Assembly (NCBI RefSeq): GCF_041260155.1
Contig: NC_091944.1
Location: forward strand, 12,589,272 to 12,653,271
Direction: 5' to 3'
DNA length: 64,000 bases
Origin: Ptychodera flava
Taxonomy: Eukaryota > Hemichordata > Enteropneusta > Ptychoderidae
Under the pieces are notes generated by a model. The model worked only from the letters and a program-made list of their open reading frames with translations, was not told the DNA's origin and did not search any database. The translations under genes and the position numbers were made by a program. Below, piece after piece: positions 1 through 21,250 of the stretch (position 1 is the first letter of the stretch; every line of letters starts with the position of its first letter).

Positions 1-3000
1 AAGGGTGTATATATTACATCCATCTCGAACGATTTACTTTGAATCAACAGATTTACGAACTTACTGTACTTTTGATGTGTGAAAAAATTGTATACCATGT
101 TTGACATCACCTTTATTGTCTTCTACCTGTCAAAAACCGAGACAGTGTGATGCACGCGAAAATGAAATTAATTTTCGTTATATTTCACTATTATTTGAAT
201 GGAAAACAAAGTCATGATTGATCTAAAAAGTGGTCAAGACCCATACAACAGCCTATCATTTGTAAAAAGGGGAAACAATAAACTATATAATCGATGATGA
301 CGTCATATTTGTACACAACGTACGAGCTGTGAGGTCTAGCCGCAAAGGAGAAGGCGAGAAATTGTATTCTGAGAAGCGCGGAACCGAAAATTAAGTAGTG
401 GTCTCTCCGATTACTCCATGTTTAACTTGGAACATAGATTCTCTGTTTCGCGGCTTAATGCAGGGAAGCAGTGCTTAGAGACAAAATAGAGCTATTGTTT
501 GCTGCGTGCTCCGAGTCACGGATCAAATCATGAACAGCGTGCTTCGTCCAGTGGATTGTGGAAAACACTTTCGCGTTCATCATACAGATGTACACTCTAT
601 TGTTTACAGTTTGGGAGTCTTTTGTTTCTGTTCTGAGCGCGAATTGTGTAGTGAAGTACCACTTGTGTCAACAAGACTTAAACTGATACAGATCTATGTT
701 GTATTTTTACCCCCCCCCCCCACGTGACATTCAATGGAAACGAAAGCATTTCGCAAGCAGTGATGGCACGGTGCTCACCATGGCAATATTGTCGTGTTCA
801 TTAATTTTGTGGTTCAGTAGATTGTTGTATACTTTTCCCTGCAACAAGGAATGAATGATTGACAGTCGCCCTGACTTGAACAGACATGTCTTACTTTAAT
901 GGTCCGTCACCCCTTAAACAAGATTCATAGTAACGTGCGAATCCCCTTCTTCTGTAACTTAGCTCTCGTACCTTCGTAGGGGTGAGTGCGCGTATGTCAA
1001 TCAAAACTTTCTGAGAGTTCAGGCCCACACTTTCAAACTCCTTGAGGAATTCTTTTTAATAAGTTGAGGTCTATTATGCTGCGATTTCAATGTCTAACTG
1101 CTCCTCTTTTCGTCAACGTAAAATCTGACACAGCACCTATATAAAACAACTTAAACAAATATCTGTTCCTTTGTTTTTTGTCTGAGTAACTGTTACGGCG
1201 TTCGATGCCGGGAGCGTCACAATGGTTGGAAACGCGCAACATCGTTACGGTAAAATGGTCGAGTTCTTTGCAACAGTGTCACTTAAGTTAAGGTACAGTT
1301 TGCCGTGGGCAACCTGCAATCTAACCGAGTCCAAGCGATTTTATTTTAAATGCTTGCTATTTTTCCAAAGAGTTTGAACAATACTTGGCTAAATACGCGT
1401 GAATGATTGCATTATCGACTACAAGGTATCATCGGAGCGTGATGTGGGAAGCTGGCCAGTGATCTAACTGATAAGATGAGACAAACAGAGGCGACAACTT
1501 CGCACTTTGAGTTCTGTGACACGGTTACATGGTTAGTGGTGCGGGCTGACATATCGAATTTCTGTTTTCTTCCTATTAGAACGGTGACAACACCGTGTAT
1601 GTACCGCGACTCTAACCGACGCCGCGCCACAGACAACTACACCAGCAAGACAGACAAGATAGAATCAGTTTGTCAGAGTATTTGAACGGTTTACAGACAC
1701 ATTCAGCCGTGATTTTATGATTTCAGGGGTTATTGATAGGACTTTCAGTAGTAGCCCATAAGGACGATAATATCAATGAAAAAGAGAATTCGTACATATT
1801 GTAGTTACTGAGTTAGCGGTCACTTGTTTTGAGTCAACATCAAACGCTGGCGACATTTTACACTCAGCGCTCCTTACACAAAATCTTGTGATCGAATCAT
1901 TTATAGTTTAGCTGCCACGATATGAACAATATCAACTTTTTTGAATTGTCAGAAACTGTTACAGTAATGGTGAACAAGAGTCTGATCAGCGAAACATACG
2001 AGGGAGGTTTCACGTTGTCTTTGAACTTGCTGTTTCTCGATTCAGTAGTGTCTGAATATTGACGATAAAGTTGTAAGCATGGCAAAATCGCTGTTCTCTA
2101 TGGATTCAGGATTAATCAGCGGTGTTTCAAAGTGATTAGTATTGCTTTTCACGATGTAGACAAGTAATTATAGGTAATAGAATTAGCTCCGTAATGCAAT
2201 AAAACCATTACTTACAAAGCGTGCACTAGTAGGACACTCTTGAATTGGCGTTTACTTGCCTCGTCGAGTTAGAATTATTGTTCGTTGAATGGCCTTCACT
2301 TTTAAAGAGCGCCGCTCTATGTTTGTGTCGTCAATATTCACCCCACGTTGTCGTTGGTAAATATTATGAACAAAAAGAAAACCTTGGTTATCCGAAACGC
2401 AAGTCAATCTTGGGCAGTTTCGCTGCAAGGTTACCTTGTGTACATCTACCATTCGGCTCAGAAGAAAGCGAAGTGGGTGGCGTGTCAGCGGCTCTGCGCA
2501 AATGCCAAAGAACCGCAAACCACCTGTTGCACGTGAGTTGACATCGTCACAGTGTAAATCACTGCATCTAACAACCGATCCTCCTCGAGCTCGCCCTCTG
2601 GTGTTTAATTAAGTCAGCCCGTTTCGCATTGTCAGGCTACAGCGGCATTTCACGCCCTCACATTCACAGGAAACTATTTGCCACTGTAATTGTTGTGACT
2701 TTATGGCAAGTTCAGATAATACGTCGATTGTGTGGCGGACGGTTAACAAATTTTGTTGACCGCACATTAGTACCAATTCGTAACACGATCCTTGGGTCTG
2801 CAAGACAATGAAAGCCTTTGGAGACCAAAACAAAGTCTGTTTGATTTAAGAGTTGTCGGAAAACTGTTTTAATACAGTCGGATCGATTCTGAATGCAAAC
2901 GATGTAAGAGTACACATAAAAAAATGTATTGACATAGAAGGTCATCGCGCCAGGTTGAAGTCAAATGCCTAAGATTAAATTACAGCAAAGGTTTCTTTCT

Positions 3001-3384
3001 ACGAATACGCCTTGAGCTGACTAAACGGAGAGCAGCAAGGGCATTTGACCGCTTGCCAACTCAAGGTTAACTAACCATGGAATGATTAGTCGTGACGTGT
3101 CGAGAAAATCGTACAAGCGTAGCGAGTAGAAATATAAAGTATCTGTATGTCAAAAGCATTTACAAAGATGAGCCATATGCGCTTTTATCATTATTATTTT
3201 TACGTTATATGAATAGCATCATTGATATGGGGGGATTAATAATCGCTCCTACATACATATATCCATCCATGTACGCAGTAGTCATAGAGGTAGAACAGAT
3301 GACAAAATTTGACAAAATTTCGGAAAATCAGGCAACTTTAATAAACTTATGAACGGCTCACTATACGGCACACAGTCTAGCATA
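1..3384. other. No recognisable gene
   Basis: I see no supported coding exon here on either strand. Open frames are short, overlap on both strands and match no family I know. The stretch holds a run of twelve C at 710-721 and otherwise unique-looking AT-rich sequence. The segment from about 3337 carries, on the minus strand, an ATTAAA-type polyadenylation signal (plus-strand 3337-3342), about 45 bases past the stop codon of the sialyltransferase gene to the right. The last few tens of bases are therefore probably its 3' UTR. Confidence 0.6.
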
Positions 3385-12343
<8,959 letters not shown>

Positions 12344-15300
12344 GATCTGGCCTTACGTTTGCGTTTTTACCGATAACAAACAAGAACCATAAAAACCAAT
12401 AACGAATCTTCACTGTAGGTATCAAATGAGTCTACCAGTTCCATGTTGTCCGGACTTGAAATCAGTCAAAATTAACTGATCCGCTGTAAAGTACACAGTA
12501 CAACAGCACATTTACATATCTCCCTTGACATTGAAGATAAAAAAGACTAGTTGCACATACACTGAAACGAAGCCTCGTATGGAAAAAGTTAAAAGGAACC
12601 TTCGGCGACAAATATCTCTTTAAACAACTGCACAGCTGGAAATGAAGGCGTCAGACGAAAAATGAATGCAAAGCATTATTACATTTAGCGGCGCAGTCTC
12701 ACTCGAGTCGAATCGTGCTTTCAGGCGGTGATAAAACAGTCATCATGGTTGATATACACTAGTTGAACTCTGAAAACTGGCCGCAGCGGTAACAATATTA
12801 GATTGGCCCCAGTCGCCTGGCTTTTCTCGACAGCTTAGTTACCTAGGCTTTTACCCCACAATCTTAAGCAACAACCTACCATTTCACAGTCTGCTATTAA
12901 AGTTTATTCCTTCAATTTATTACACTGTAAATGATCACAGATTTGGAGCAAGTCTATAAAAATAAACAATGGTCACTTTCAGTGTCACATAACTTTATCG
13001 CCATATATACAAAATAGTTCCAACCGTTAAGCTGTGAAAGAAATTGGTAAGGTTGCATTTACAGACACCTATCAGTCGTCAATAATGTACTTGTGTAAAT
13101 CAATGTTCCACTCTGAGCTTATAGTATCCCAATATTTCTTGCTCTTCTTCTTCATTGGGTCCACTATCTGTCTACTGCGAGGGTCTATGCTGTGAATCAG
13201 TACTCTTTACATCCTTGCATGACAAAAGGATAATTATGTAATGGTTATTATGGATGTAAAACAATAGAAGGCTACAGGACAGCCCTATAATCCCTTTCAC
13301 ACCTATTGTTATCTCTTTGTCTACGCTGGTCTTTGAAGTTGTGGCATTGTTGCCGCGATCAGGACGGCTCAGACACACCCACTTCACTCATAATATCGTG
13401 TACATCAAATTATTGTTGCCAAATTCATAAAAAAAAACTTTCAAACTTGTGAAATTGCTTGTGTTGAATGCCCAGACTGAACAAAGCTCAAACAAACCAA
13501 AGACTGAGAAAATCGACGCATATTTGACCAAGTTATGACTATTCTTTTGAAGCGACTTGGATAAAGTCCCCTGATTGTAAAATTACTCTCACTTACAAAG
13601 TATCTAACCGCGGAGTCTGATTTTTTCTTAATTACGAGGTTCAAGGTATGAACTCTTAAAAAATGTTTGTCCTAAGTGCTGGTTCGCCTGGCCGTTGAAG
13701 TTATCGTATTCTAAAGTTGGGCTATACTTGCGGTACGCCGATAGTTCGTCCCCATAGGATTGCGTGCAAATGCGTTTGTCGTTCATGCCACTCCCATGGT
13801 TCACCCGTTTTTCACATCCATGCTTTTTTTTACATCCATGAGTTTCATGCTTCCATTGTTCTAGCATGGAGCTAAATGTTTTCGCTCCTACTGTTGTTTA
13901 TTGTGTTTAGTTTTCTTGATATCAAGTTATTCTTTTGCATGTAAATTTTGTCGTTTTTGTGCTGTTTATTTCTATGCCCGCAACTCGGAAATTATGTGTT
14001 GTATTGGCTCCTCGTTAGAGTGTATTGGCTCAGGTTCAGATTGGTTGTTATATCTGATAAGTGATAGATGGTTCTGTGTACGGTTGCACAGAGTATCAGC
14101 TGTCTCTCCTAGTAGACTATTTTTTCACGCAAGCTGCATGAAATTGCCTTCACTGCAAAGGTCGTTGGATTTGCAGTTGATGGTAATTTAACACCCAAGT
14201 ATCAGCTAAGCTACATAAAATCTGGACAATGAATCCACAAAGTCATCGAGCTAACGTCAGCTAATGTCAGCATAACAAGCTGGAAGTTTAGAGTAGACAT
14301 ATCGAAGAATATCTGTTGTTTTCGCTAGTGGGTAATTAATTTTGGAGAGTTTCTTTCCGAAGCGTAACTCAATGATCTGAATACAATCATTCATTAAGAT
14401 ATATAAATTACTGCCCGCTAATTGTTTCGAGAGTTGTTTGTTCACCTTGAATTATTGTAATAAGTTGGATGGAGAATCACAGACAGTAGTCTCTACTCTC
14501 TGTGATAGAATATTCATTTATGAAGGTAGAGTTAGTAGTATTGATCTAGCAACCTTCTATCGTCAGAGGCCTCTCGTCATCAATATGTAAGTTTTTCACG
14601 TAAGAATAAAGCGGTGTTACCTTCGAAGACTGATTCCGACGACCTTTCGCATGGCAATGTCCCGATGGATGACAGAAATAAAGTGCAATAGAGTCTTTTG
14701 TTCTGTGTCATCAACTACAAAATACTCAGAACGTTATCCTCTGTAGAGAAATTTTAACTTTACGGAGAACTGTCTTTTTCGTACACTGTATGTCGTGTAT
14801 CAAGTGTAGTCAAAGGTCACGAATGCCAATTGGATACAGCGGTAATTGGCAAAGGTCACGAATGCCAATTGGATACAGCGGTAATTGGCCGTTGTGTCAA
14901 TGATGTTTGCATACCTAATAAATGCTAATGATCGATCCAGCACTCCCAGACGTTATGCAACGGTGACTCGCTAATTTTGAATCTGTGTACATCCACAGTC
15001 CCTCTATATGTTGCCGTTTGAACGGGAATGGTTTGAAAATGGCCTGAATTCTCAACGACGCATCGTTTCTCGATGGCCCAGTCTTTACTTGTCACATAGC
15101 CGAGGGTCCAAAACCAGGTCGGTTCGATGCCTCCTGACCTATCGACCTACCCCAATACGGTAGAAAATTACGGAATCAAGAAGCAGCACTGAAGAAAACT
15201 TCAGTTATTCCTTGAAGGCCTGTGCACCAATCGGATACTCAGAGGGGGGCTCAGAGTCGGCCTCCTTCCTGGAGAAACTGCCGAGGCAGTACTGAGACTG

Positions 15301-15469
15301 CGCCTCAAGTGACTGCGCAATGCTAAACAGTTGTATGTAACAATATTGACCAATTGTATCTATTTCTGAGAGTCTTTGCTACAACTGCGCGAATTTGGCA
15401 CAAATACTGATCATCTTGCAGGATTCCGGTGAAGCTGGGTACTTTTGCAAGGATAAAATGATGACAGAA
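12344..15469. other. Intergenic, no supported gene
   Basis: This is the upstream (5') flank of the sialyltransferase followed by unique-looking sequence. No known domain is visible on either strand. It contains a perfect 39-bp tandem duplication (14812-14889) and a short exon-like minus-strand frame near 13070-13190, listed among rejected items. No promoter motif is clear enough to call. Confidence 0.5.
14812..14889. repeat. Perfect 39-bp tandem duplication
   Basis: Two identical head-to-tail copies of a 39-base unit starting AAAGGTCACGAATGCC. The lack of any difference indicates a very recent duplication or polymorphic copy number. The unit contains an AGGTCA nuclear-receptor-like half site, which may be chance. 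Confidence 0.9.
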
Positions 15470-16025
15470 ATATAGATTTTTTTTATCAATATAATTTATA
15501 ATAAAAAGATATTAATAATAGGGTCTGCACTTCAACTACGTGACTTTTGGCTGAATACTAATCGTCATTCAGGATTTGAGTGCTGTAGGTTACTTTTTTA
15601 GGTATTCAATAATGATAGAAATATTAAATTTCCGTCAACAGTATTCATAATAATAAATTTATTACTTTTTTACACTCTTGCTATGACTAATATCGCCTTG
15701 TCCCCGGTGGTTTTGCTGTATAAGTAGATGTTGTATAGAAATAACATACAAATATAGAACCACTGTAATTTCATTAGTTTAAAATGTTCAATTTAATTTG
15801 ATTAATCATCGTTGATTCCTATTTATTGAATTCATATTGAAACCACACCTTGAGTGAGCAGATGAAACTCTCATTGTTTTCACAACGAACATATGAGCGG
15901 GGCAAAGGATTTCCCAGCAGCAAGGTCCAAGTCATGATGTTCGTGGACTTTCATCTCCTCGAAATAAAAGGATTGTATTATAGAATCTTATTAATACTGC
16001 CGTTACACTCTTGACTTTGATTTAG
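15470..16025. repeat. Relic of an additional array unit
   Basis: Collinear with 28050-28600 and 36770-37315, the distal upstream segment of the secreted-protein units. Shared words include GGTCTGCACTT/GGTCTGTACTT, ATCATCGTTGATTCCTATTT and CACAACGAACATATG. It is clearly more diverged than those two are from each other. It marks the left limit of the array and shows that a unit once lay here. The homology stops near 16025 and resumes only near 19610. Confidence 0.75.
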
Positions 16026-16499
16026 TGGTGCGGCATGGCAAATCCATTGTACATTTTTTGATAAAAGCACCAAATTTGGCTCAGATGTGTCTTATTATGT
16101 GTTGAACGAATTCAGATACCGAGCCACTGAAAATCTGTTGAAGCGTTGCCATGGCAGCCATTTTTCAAAATGGCCGCCAGACAAGCTATTTCTCACCTAG
16201 TAAATGTCAACTGCACAACGCGTTGAGTAATTTTGGGTTGAATATTTTCAATTAGAAACTATGGGAAGAGTAATTTACAATTTTTTTTCAACTTTTCTTA
16301 ATCGTCTGACTTGTTAAACGGGTAAATACATACAAAAACACAATTCTTATGCATAAAATGCACGGTATTAGATCCTATCAAAGGACGACACTATGTCAGC
16401 AGTCAAGAAATATTAGGCCATGGGCTAGAGGGGTCTACATGCACCTCTAGGATATCAAACTGTATGTATTTATAGAAGCCTTGGGATCTGTAGAATACG
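16026..16499. other. Unassigned insert sequence
   Basis: Start of the foreign DNA that interrupts the first array unit. It contains the pair CATGGCAGCCATTTTT/CAAAATGGCCGCC, a theme also seen near 51640-51680. No coding frame is recognised. Confidence 0.4.
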
Positions 16500-17770
16500 A
16501 AATAAAATTTTAACAGAAAAAAGGGATGCAATAACTGTTATGGTTGTGTTTTGAAGAGTACCTCAAAATCACTATTTTGCGCAAACCCACGTGCATTTGT
16601 CTTGTTGTACTACTACATGTCAGTCATCTGCTAAGCTTTTTTAACATAACCTGATTTTTTGGGTATCATTAGAATGGAAATTTATTCGTCTTTAAAATGA
16701 CATATGTAATATGCAATATGTTCCATAGATTTTTTTATGAAATAGAACCAAAACTTACCCGATACCCCGAAGTTTGCCATGCAAGTTATAGCTAATATCA
16801 AATTATACCAATGTTTTACCTTGGCATAATACAAAAAGGCAATGCTTTGTATGATATCTGTTTTATTTGCTACAGGGACATGTTTATCATGTGAAATAGA
16901 CTTTTGACAGAAAAAAGATTGGGATGTTATAGCTCTACCGGTCATATTTTGAAGAGTACCGCAAAATCATAGTATTGCCAACTCTAATGCGTTTTCGTTA
17001 AACCTGTCTTCTTGTAGGTCATCTGCTGAGCTCAATGTTTAACATAACATGGCTTATAGGGTAACATTGGAAAGTAATTGTATTCTTCTTTCAGATGACA
17101 TATTGTAATTTGCAATATCTTCCACAGATTTTATGAAATATGTCCAAAACTTACCCCATACCCAAACTTTACATTGCAAATTACTGGCACTGCTTATCTC
17201 AAATTCTACCAATTTGTACCTAGACATATTACAAAGGGCAATGCTTTGCATGAAATATGTTTTATTTGCTACAGGAATACGTCAAAATATGAAATAGACT
17301 TTTAACAGCAAAACTATTGGGATGCAATGGCTGTTACAGTCATGTTTAAAGGGTACCTTAAAGTCAAGTTTTGTGAATATTTGTTAAGCGGATCCTTGTA
17401 AGTCATCTGCTTAGCTTATATTTTAACATGACATGGTTTATGGGGTAACATTGGAAAGTAATTTTGTTCTTCGTCAGATGACAAATTGTAATATGCAATA
17501 TCTTCCACTGTTTTTATAAAATATGACCAAAACTTAGCCATACTCCAAACTTTATTGAAAAGTAATGTCACTGCTTATCTCAAATTCTACAACCCTTTTA
17601 CCTAGACATATAATAATAGGCACTGCCTTGTATATGAAATATATTTTATTTACTACCGGGACGCGTCATAAATATGAAATAGACTTTTAACAGAAAACAT
17701 ATTGGAATGCAATAGCTGTTACAGTCATGTTTTGAAGGGTATTGTAAATCATCATTTTGAGACTCTTGTT
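16500..17770. repeat. Tandem repeat, about 390-bp period, three-plus copies
   Basis: The motif AACAG/GACAG-AAAA followed by GGGATGCAATAGCTGTTA and TTTTGAAGAGTACC recurs at 16512, 16906, 17304 and 17689, giving periods of 394, 398 and 385 bases. Other blocks (CAATATCTTCCACAG, CTTATCTCAAATTCTACCA, GGCAATGCTTTG) recur in the same order. Copies are clearly diverged. No coding capacity is seen. Frames here that look like short proteins are repeats of each other. Confidence 0.8.
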
Positions 17771-18423
17771 AAACCAGTCTTCTGCTGAGCCAAATCTCTG
17801 AGGTTTATGTTTCAATCTTGACTAGAGTGTCACTATTTGTATAAGAAGGAATACATCACATTTGATCAGATAATTGGCCACCCAACACTACCTTCCTTAG
17901 GTCTTGGGTGTACGTGTCAAGTGGATAACCAAAATATGATTGGCAATTGTCTAGGATTGTCGTTTAAACTTGTTGTCTCAGCCTATGTAAACACCATGGA
18001 AAGGAATAAAATATTCGCCGGTTGACTAGCCATGCAAAAGCAAGCACAGGTCCGGGGAGTGCCAAGCACGGACATCACTGACAAAAGTGCAGGATTGTGT
18101 TTGAGCTTTGCTTTCCCTATCTTTCATGTTTGTTAAAATGAAAGAAAATTGAGTAATACAATTTAATGACTATGGTACCATGTTTTTGCATTTGAATAAA
18201 AAATTGTGTACTATCAAGATTAGGACCAGAATACACGATGTTCGAAATATGATCATTCCAGCCCCGCGTCCACACAAACATTGACCAGTTTGGGATTATG
18301 GCCCATGGACTAGTTTTATTGTTCCCAATGTTTTTCCTCAAATATTGGGTTAGTCCGATGTACTTGGCACTTTTCGGGAAACTTGTACCCGGTTGGTCTA
18401 AAGGGCTCTTCCAATAATTTTGT
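17771..18423. other. No supported gene
   Basis: A long minus-strand open frame (18569-18117) covers this stretch, but its right part is the antisense of a probable retroelement fragment and its left part matches nothing I recognise. No other structure is seen. Confidence 0.4.
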
Positions 18424-18666
18424 ATGGCCCCTTTTGCCAGTAACAAAGTCTCAGCTACAAACAACATGAAATTCATCAAGAACCTATCATCGCTCAAACT
18501 AACAAACACCGAAATAATAGCAGTAGGCAAAGGCCTAAACTTCATTCTGACATCAACAAAACCAAACATAATAAAACTACTTCATGATTTCAGCAAATAT
18601 AGTCGTAAAATGAGACTACGCTACATCATGAGACACAAACAATCGCAACATTTTTTAGGGACGTAG
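18424..18666 (+). mobile_element. Probable Penelope-like (or related) retroelement fragment
   Basis: The frame contains FIKNLSSLKLTNTEIIAVGK followed by GLNFILTSTKP and a Lys/Arg-rich helix, KYSRKMRLRYIMRH. The pattern 'L(T/S)xxE...L(S/G)KGLNF.PTP.KP...L..F.RKLRL' is what I recall from the N-terminal part of Penelope-like retroelement proteins. Only this short piece is present; no reverse transcriptase core follows in any frame. Assignment is from memory of the motif and is tentative. Confidence 0.4.
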
Positions 18667-19407
18667 CTGGTATGTGTGCATCACACGTACGGCACACTCA
18701 CCAGATTTTGCAAACTATTGGCCTAGATCGGCCCACGGGTATGAAGAGTTTGAGTGTAAGAACAGCGTGTCCCATGTTCTGCCAATGGATGGGGGTTCTT
18801 GAGTAGAAACGTTGAATATGAGCAATATTTTGACATTCTAATTATCGTTTCTAAACTTTATAATTAGCCATTGACTTGTTTTGCAGGGCGTTCTTGCTCA
18901 AAAGGCCTAACATGGAAAATTAACCCAATCCTTCACTCTTGTTCATCTACATTCATACCTAGGTCTACATACAAAAACATAATAATATTTACTGTATAAC
19001 AATTTTTTAAGTTTGAATGCTGAAAGCAATAATATTTTTAGGGAAAATCTCTTATATGTCCCCATAATTGTCCTCTTAGAGATTTATCATGTAAACTACA
19101 ATTAGTGGCGCCATTTAGAATTTGACCACGTGGAGAACACGATCATATTTTATATTATTTTTGGCTATATATATTACGTTTTATACATTGACTTTTTATA
19201 CATTGCTTTTCATAATTCATTTAAGATACTGATCTTGTGTAATTTGATATAAATTTCATGATTTACAAATTAGTTTAAGAGTTATTTCAACGTCACGCCA
19301 ATGGTCTATTGCACGAATATAGATTCATGCCCATCATGACAGCCCTTGAACTTGACGGGGTGGAAACCGTCGATCTCGCCTGAAACGACGTTCTGCACCC
19401 CGTCTAT
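18667..19407. other. No supported gene
   Basis: AT-rich sequence with no recognised coding frame or clear repeat structure. It ends in a splice-acceptor-like CCCGTCTATTAG just before the exon-like frame at 19408. Confidence 0.4.
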
Positions 19408-19620
19408 TAGTTATGCATAGTTTACCTTTCTACTTTAATGGAAGATACGCTTGGCACCTTTTGGTCGTCTTCGCAAACGAACGGCTGTTCCAATTATACG
19501 GTTTCCACCCGACTAGAATTTACCAACAGCGCCACTGTCGACTTTTTGCCTGCCCTCGGGCTGGTGGTCATGATCGAAATATTGATGATGCCCGAGCCGC
19601 ATCATCAATACGAGAGATAA
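19408..19620 (+). other. Exon-like open frame abutting the array boundary
   Basis: After a CTATTAG acceptor-like site, one frame is open for about 70 codons (contains GTFWSSSQTNGCSNYTVSTR and a hydrophobic FLPALGLVVMIEILMM). Its third codon positions are visibly GC-richer than the neighbourhood, with one NYT glycosylation sequon. The stop codon falls just inside array-derived sequence: homology to the secreted-protein units starts near 19608. It could be a terminal exon displaced by the insertion, or chance. No family is recognised and no partner exon was found. Confidence 0.2.
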
Positions 19621-20139
19621 ACCCTTTCTGGGCAAGATATACCATGCTTGTACACTCTTACAGTGAGCGCTTTGGATCAACAAAGTCGCTATACTCCATT
19701 TTCGTACGGTAATGCTTTCGTTCGTGAATTTATTCTCGATTTCGGTCGAGTTTCAATTTCATAATACCAAACCACTGCATTGAAAAATTAAAGGGACTAG
19801 CGATGGAACCCAACATTGAATCTAAAAATTGTCTCCTCAGTTCTAGTTGTTAAAGTACTTTACAATCTATGGAATCTGATGAAAGGCGCATGCATAATAT
19901 TTTTATCGATATCCCGTCAAAATATGACAAACAAAAAACGTCTTTTGGTACAGTATTTCGACTTACCATGTCACAACAGTCTTTTTTCGTCGCTTTTAAA
20001 TCTTCGTAATAGTCTATTGTACAGTTTCGGCAGCCATCGAGGTCGTCAGCATCAACGATCTTGTCGCCCTGAATTGTCAAGTGGAAAACACCGCTGATAA
20101 GAAAAACGCTGCTCGGCTAAACCCCAGCCTTAAGCTGGC

Positions 20140-20650
20140 GTTGCACGTCAGACAGCGTATTTTGCTAAAAATTAACTTTTTTGCAAAGATTCATTCAATT
20201 TTAGGAATTTGCGAACCCGAGATTAAAATATTAGTTGCGTTCATCTTTTAGCTTGTCAAGCATGTCAAGCATGACAAGAAGTGTCAGTTTATGCAAATAT
20301 ATGCAAATCATCCGGTTTCCTGGCTTTTCTTTTCTCCCGATATCAAGATTTCAAAACAATTTAATTCCGCTCTGGCTGAATCAAATTTCGTAAAATTTTC
20401 ACATCATGTTCTGTAAATACTATGTAACGAAAACAGTATCAATAAAGTTCTTACACTTTGAATAAGAGGCATTTTTATTTTAGTTATCATGATTGTTTAT
20501 CATGATCCGAGCTATTAAAGTTATTGTATTTTTTCTGACCGCTACACCTGCGCACGCTGTAGGATTCATGAAGCACTCGCACTTACACACTCGCTATCGT
20601 GAGTTGCACTGAACACTTCGAAAAACTGGGCTACAGATAGCTTCAGGTAT
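20140..20650. repeat. Repeat R copy and adjoining interspersed repeat
   Basis: 20140-20480 matches repeat R (9016-9300, 29815-30065, 38885-39150). 20520-20650 (CACGCTGTAGGATTCATGAA) matches 39235-39330 and, in reverse orientation, about 42270-42350. Both lie in the same intron position of copies 1 and 3, so they predate the unit duplication. Confidence 0.6.
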
Positions 20651-21250
20651 TCGGCATGTTCGAATTCAAATTAGTTCAAATTTAACAAGCAGTTTCCCTC
20701 AGTGACTTTCAACGTGCTGACTATCGTAAGAAAATAAAACAACTATCAACGATAAATAAAACGAAAAGCAAAGTTGTCGAAATTATGTGCTCCTAATTTA
20801 TGAACGAGTCAAATTTATGAATAGGCAATCGCACAATAACAAAAAATCCCTCCACGTTTGGCATCTTCGATTTCGCCAATAGTACGTGGCTAGGTAGACA
20901 CAACTCCTTGGTTCTCCTTGGTTCTAATTCTTTGAATCATTTATAGAAATGCAGGTACATATCACCGTAATATTTCAGTCTTCCTGTAACATTCAGAAAC
21001 GACTCGGCAAGAAAGTCGTTGAAAAAGAAGCGGTCGAAGGTGCCGGATGTCATCGTGCTCAATTTCAAAATGGCAATGGATTGTTCTTTACAAAGAACCC
21101 GTGAAAAAATGCTGACTCTGCAGTTTTCTTCGTGTTTTCACTACAAGTTTGCATTTTCATCGTTTGGTCAGCAACCTACTTGTTTTGTTAACATCTGAAA
21201 TTTATTTTCAGCCGAGAGTAATGTTTTAACAAGCGACCTAGCGGCCGATA

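Noticed and set aside
13070-13190. Minus-strand exon-like C-terminus (…DPMKKKSKKYWDTISSEWNI…)
   Set aside because: Preceded by a CACAG acceptor-like site and reads plausibly, but no upstream exon or family match was found.
18117-18569. 150-codon minus-strand open frame
   Set aside because: Its right part is antisense to the probable retroelement fragment at 18424-18666 and the rest matches no domain. Likely chance.
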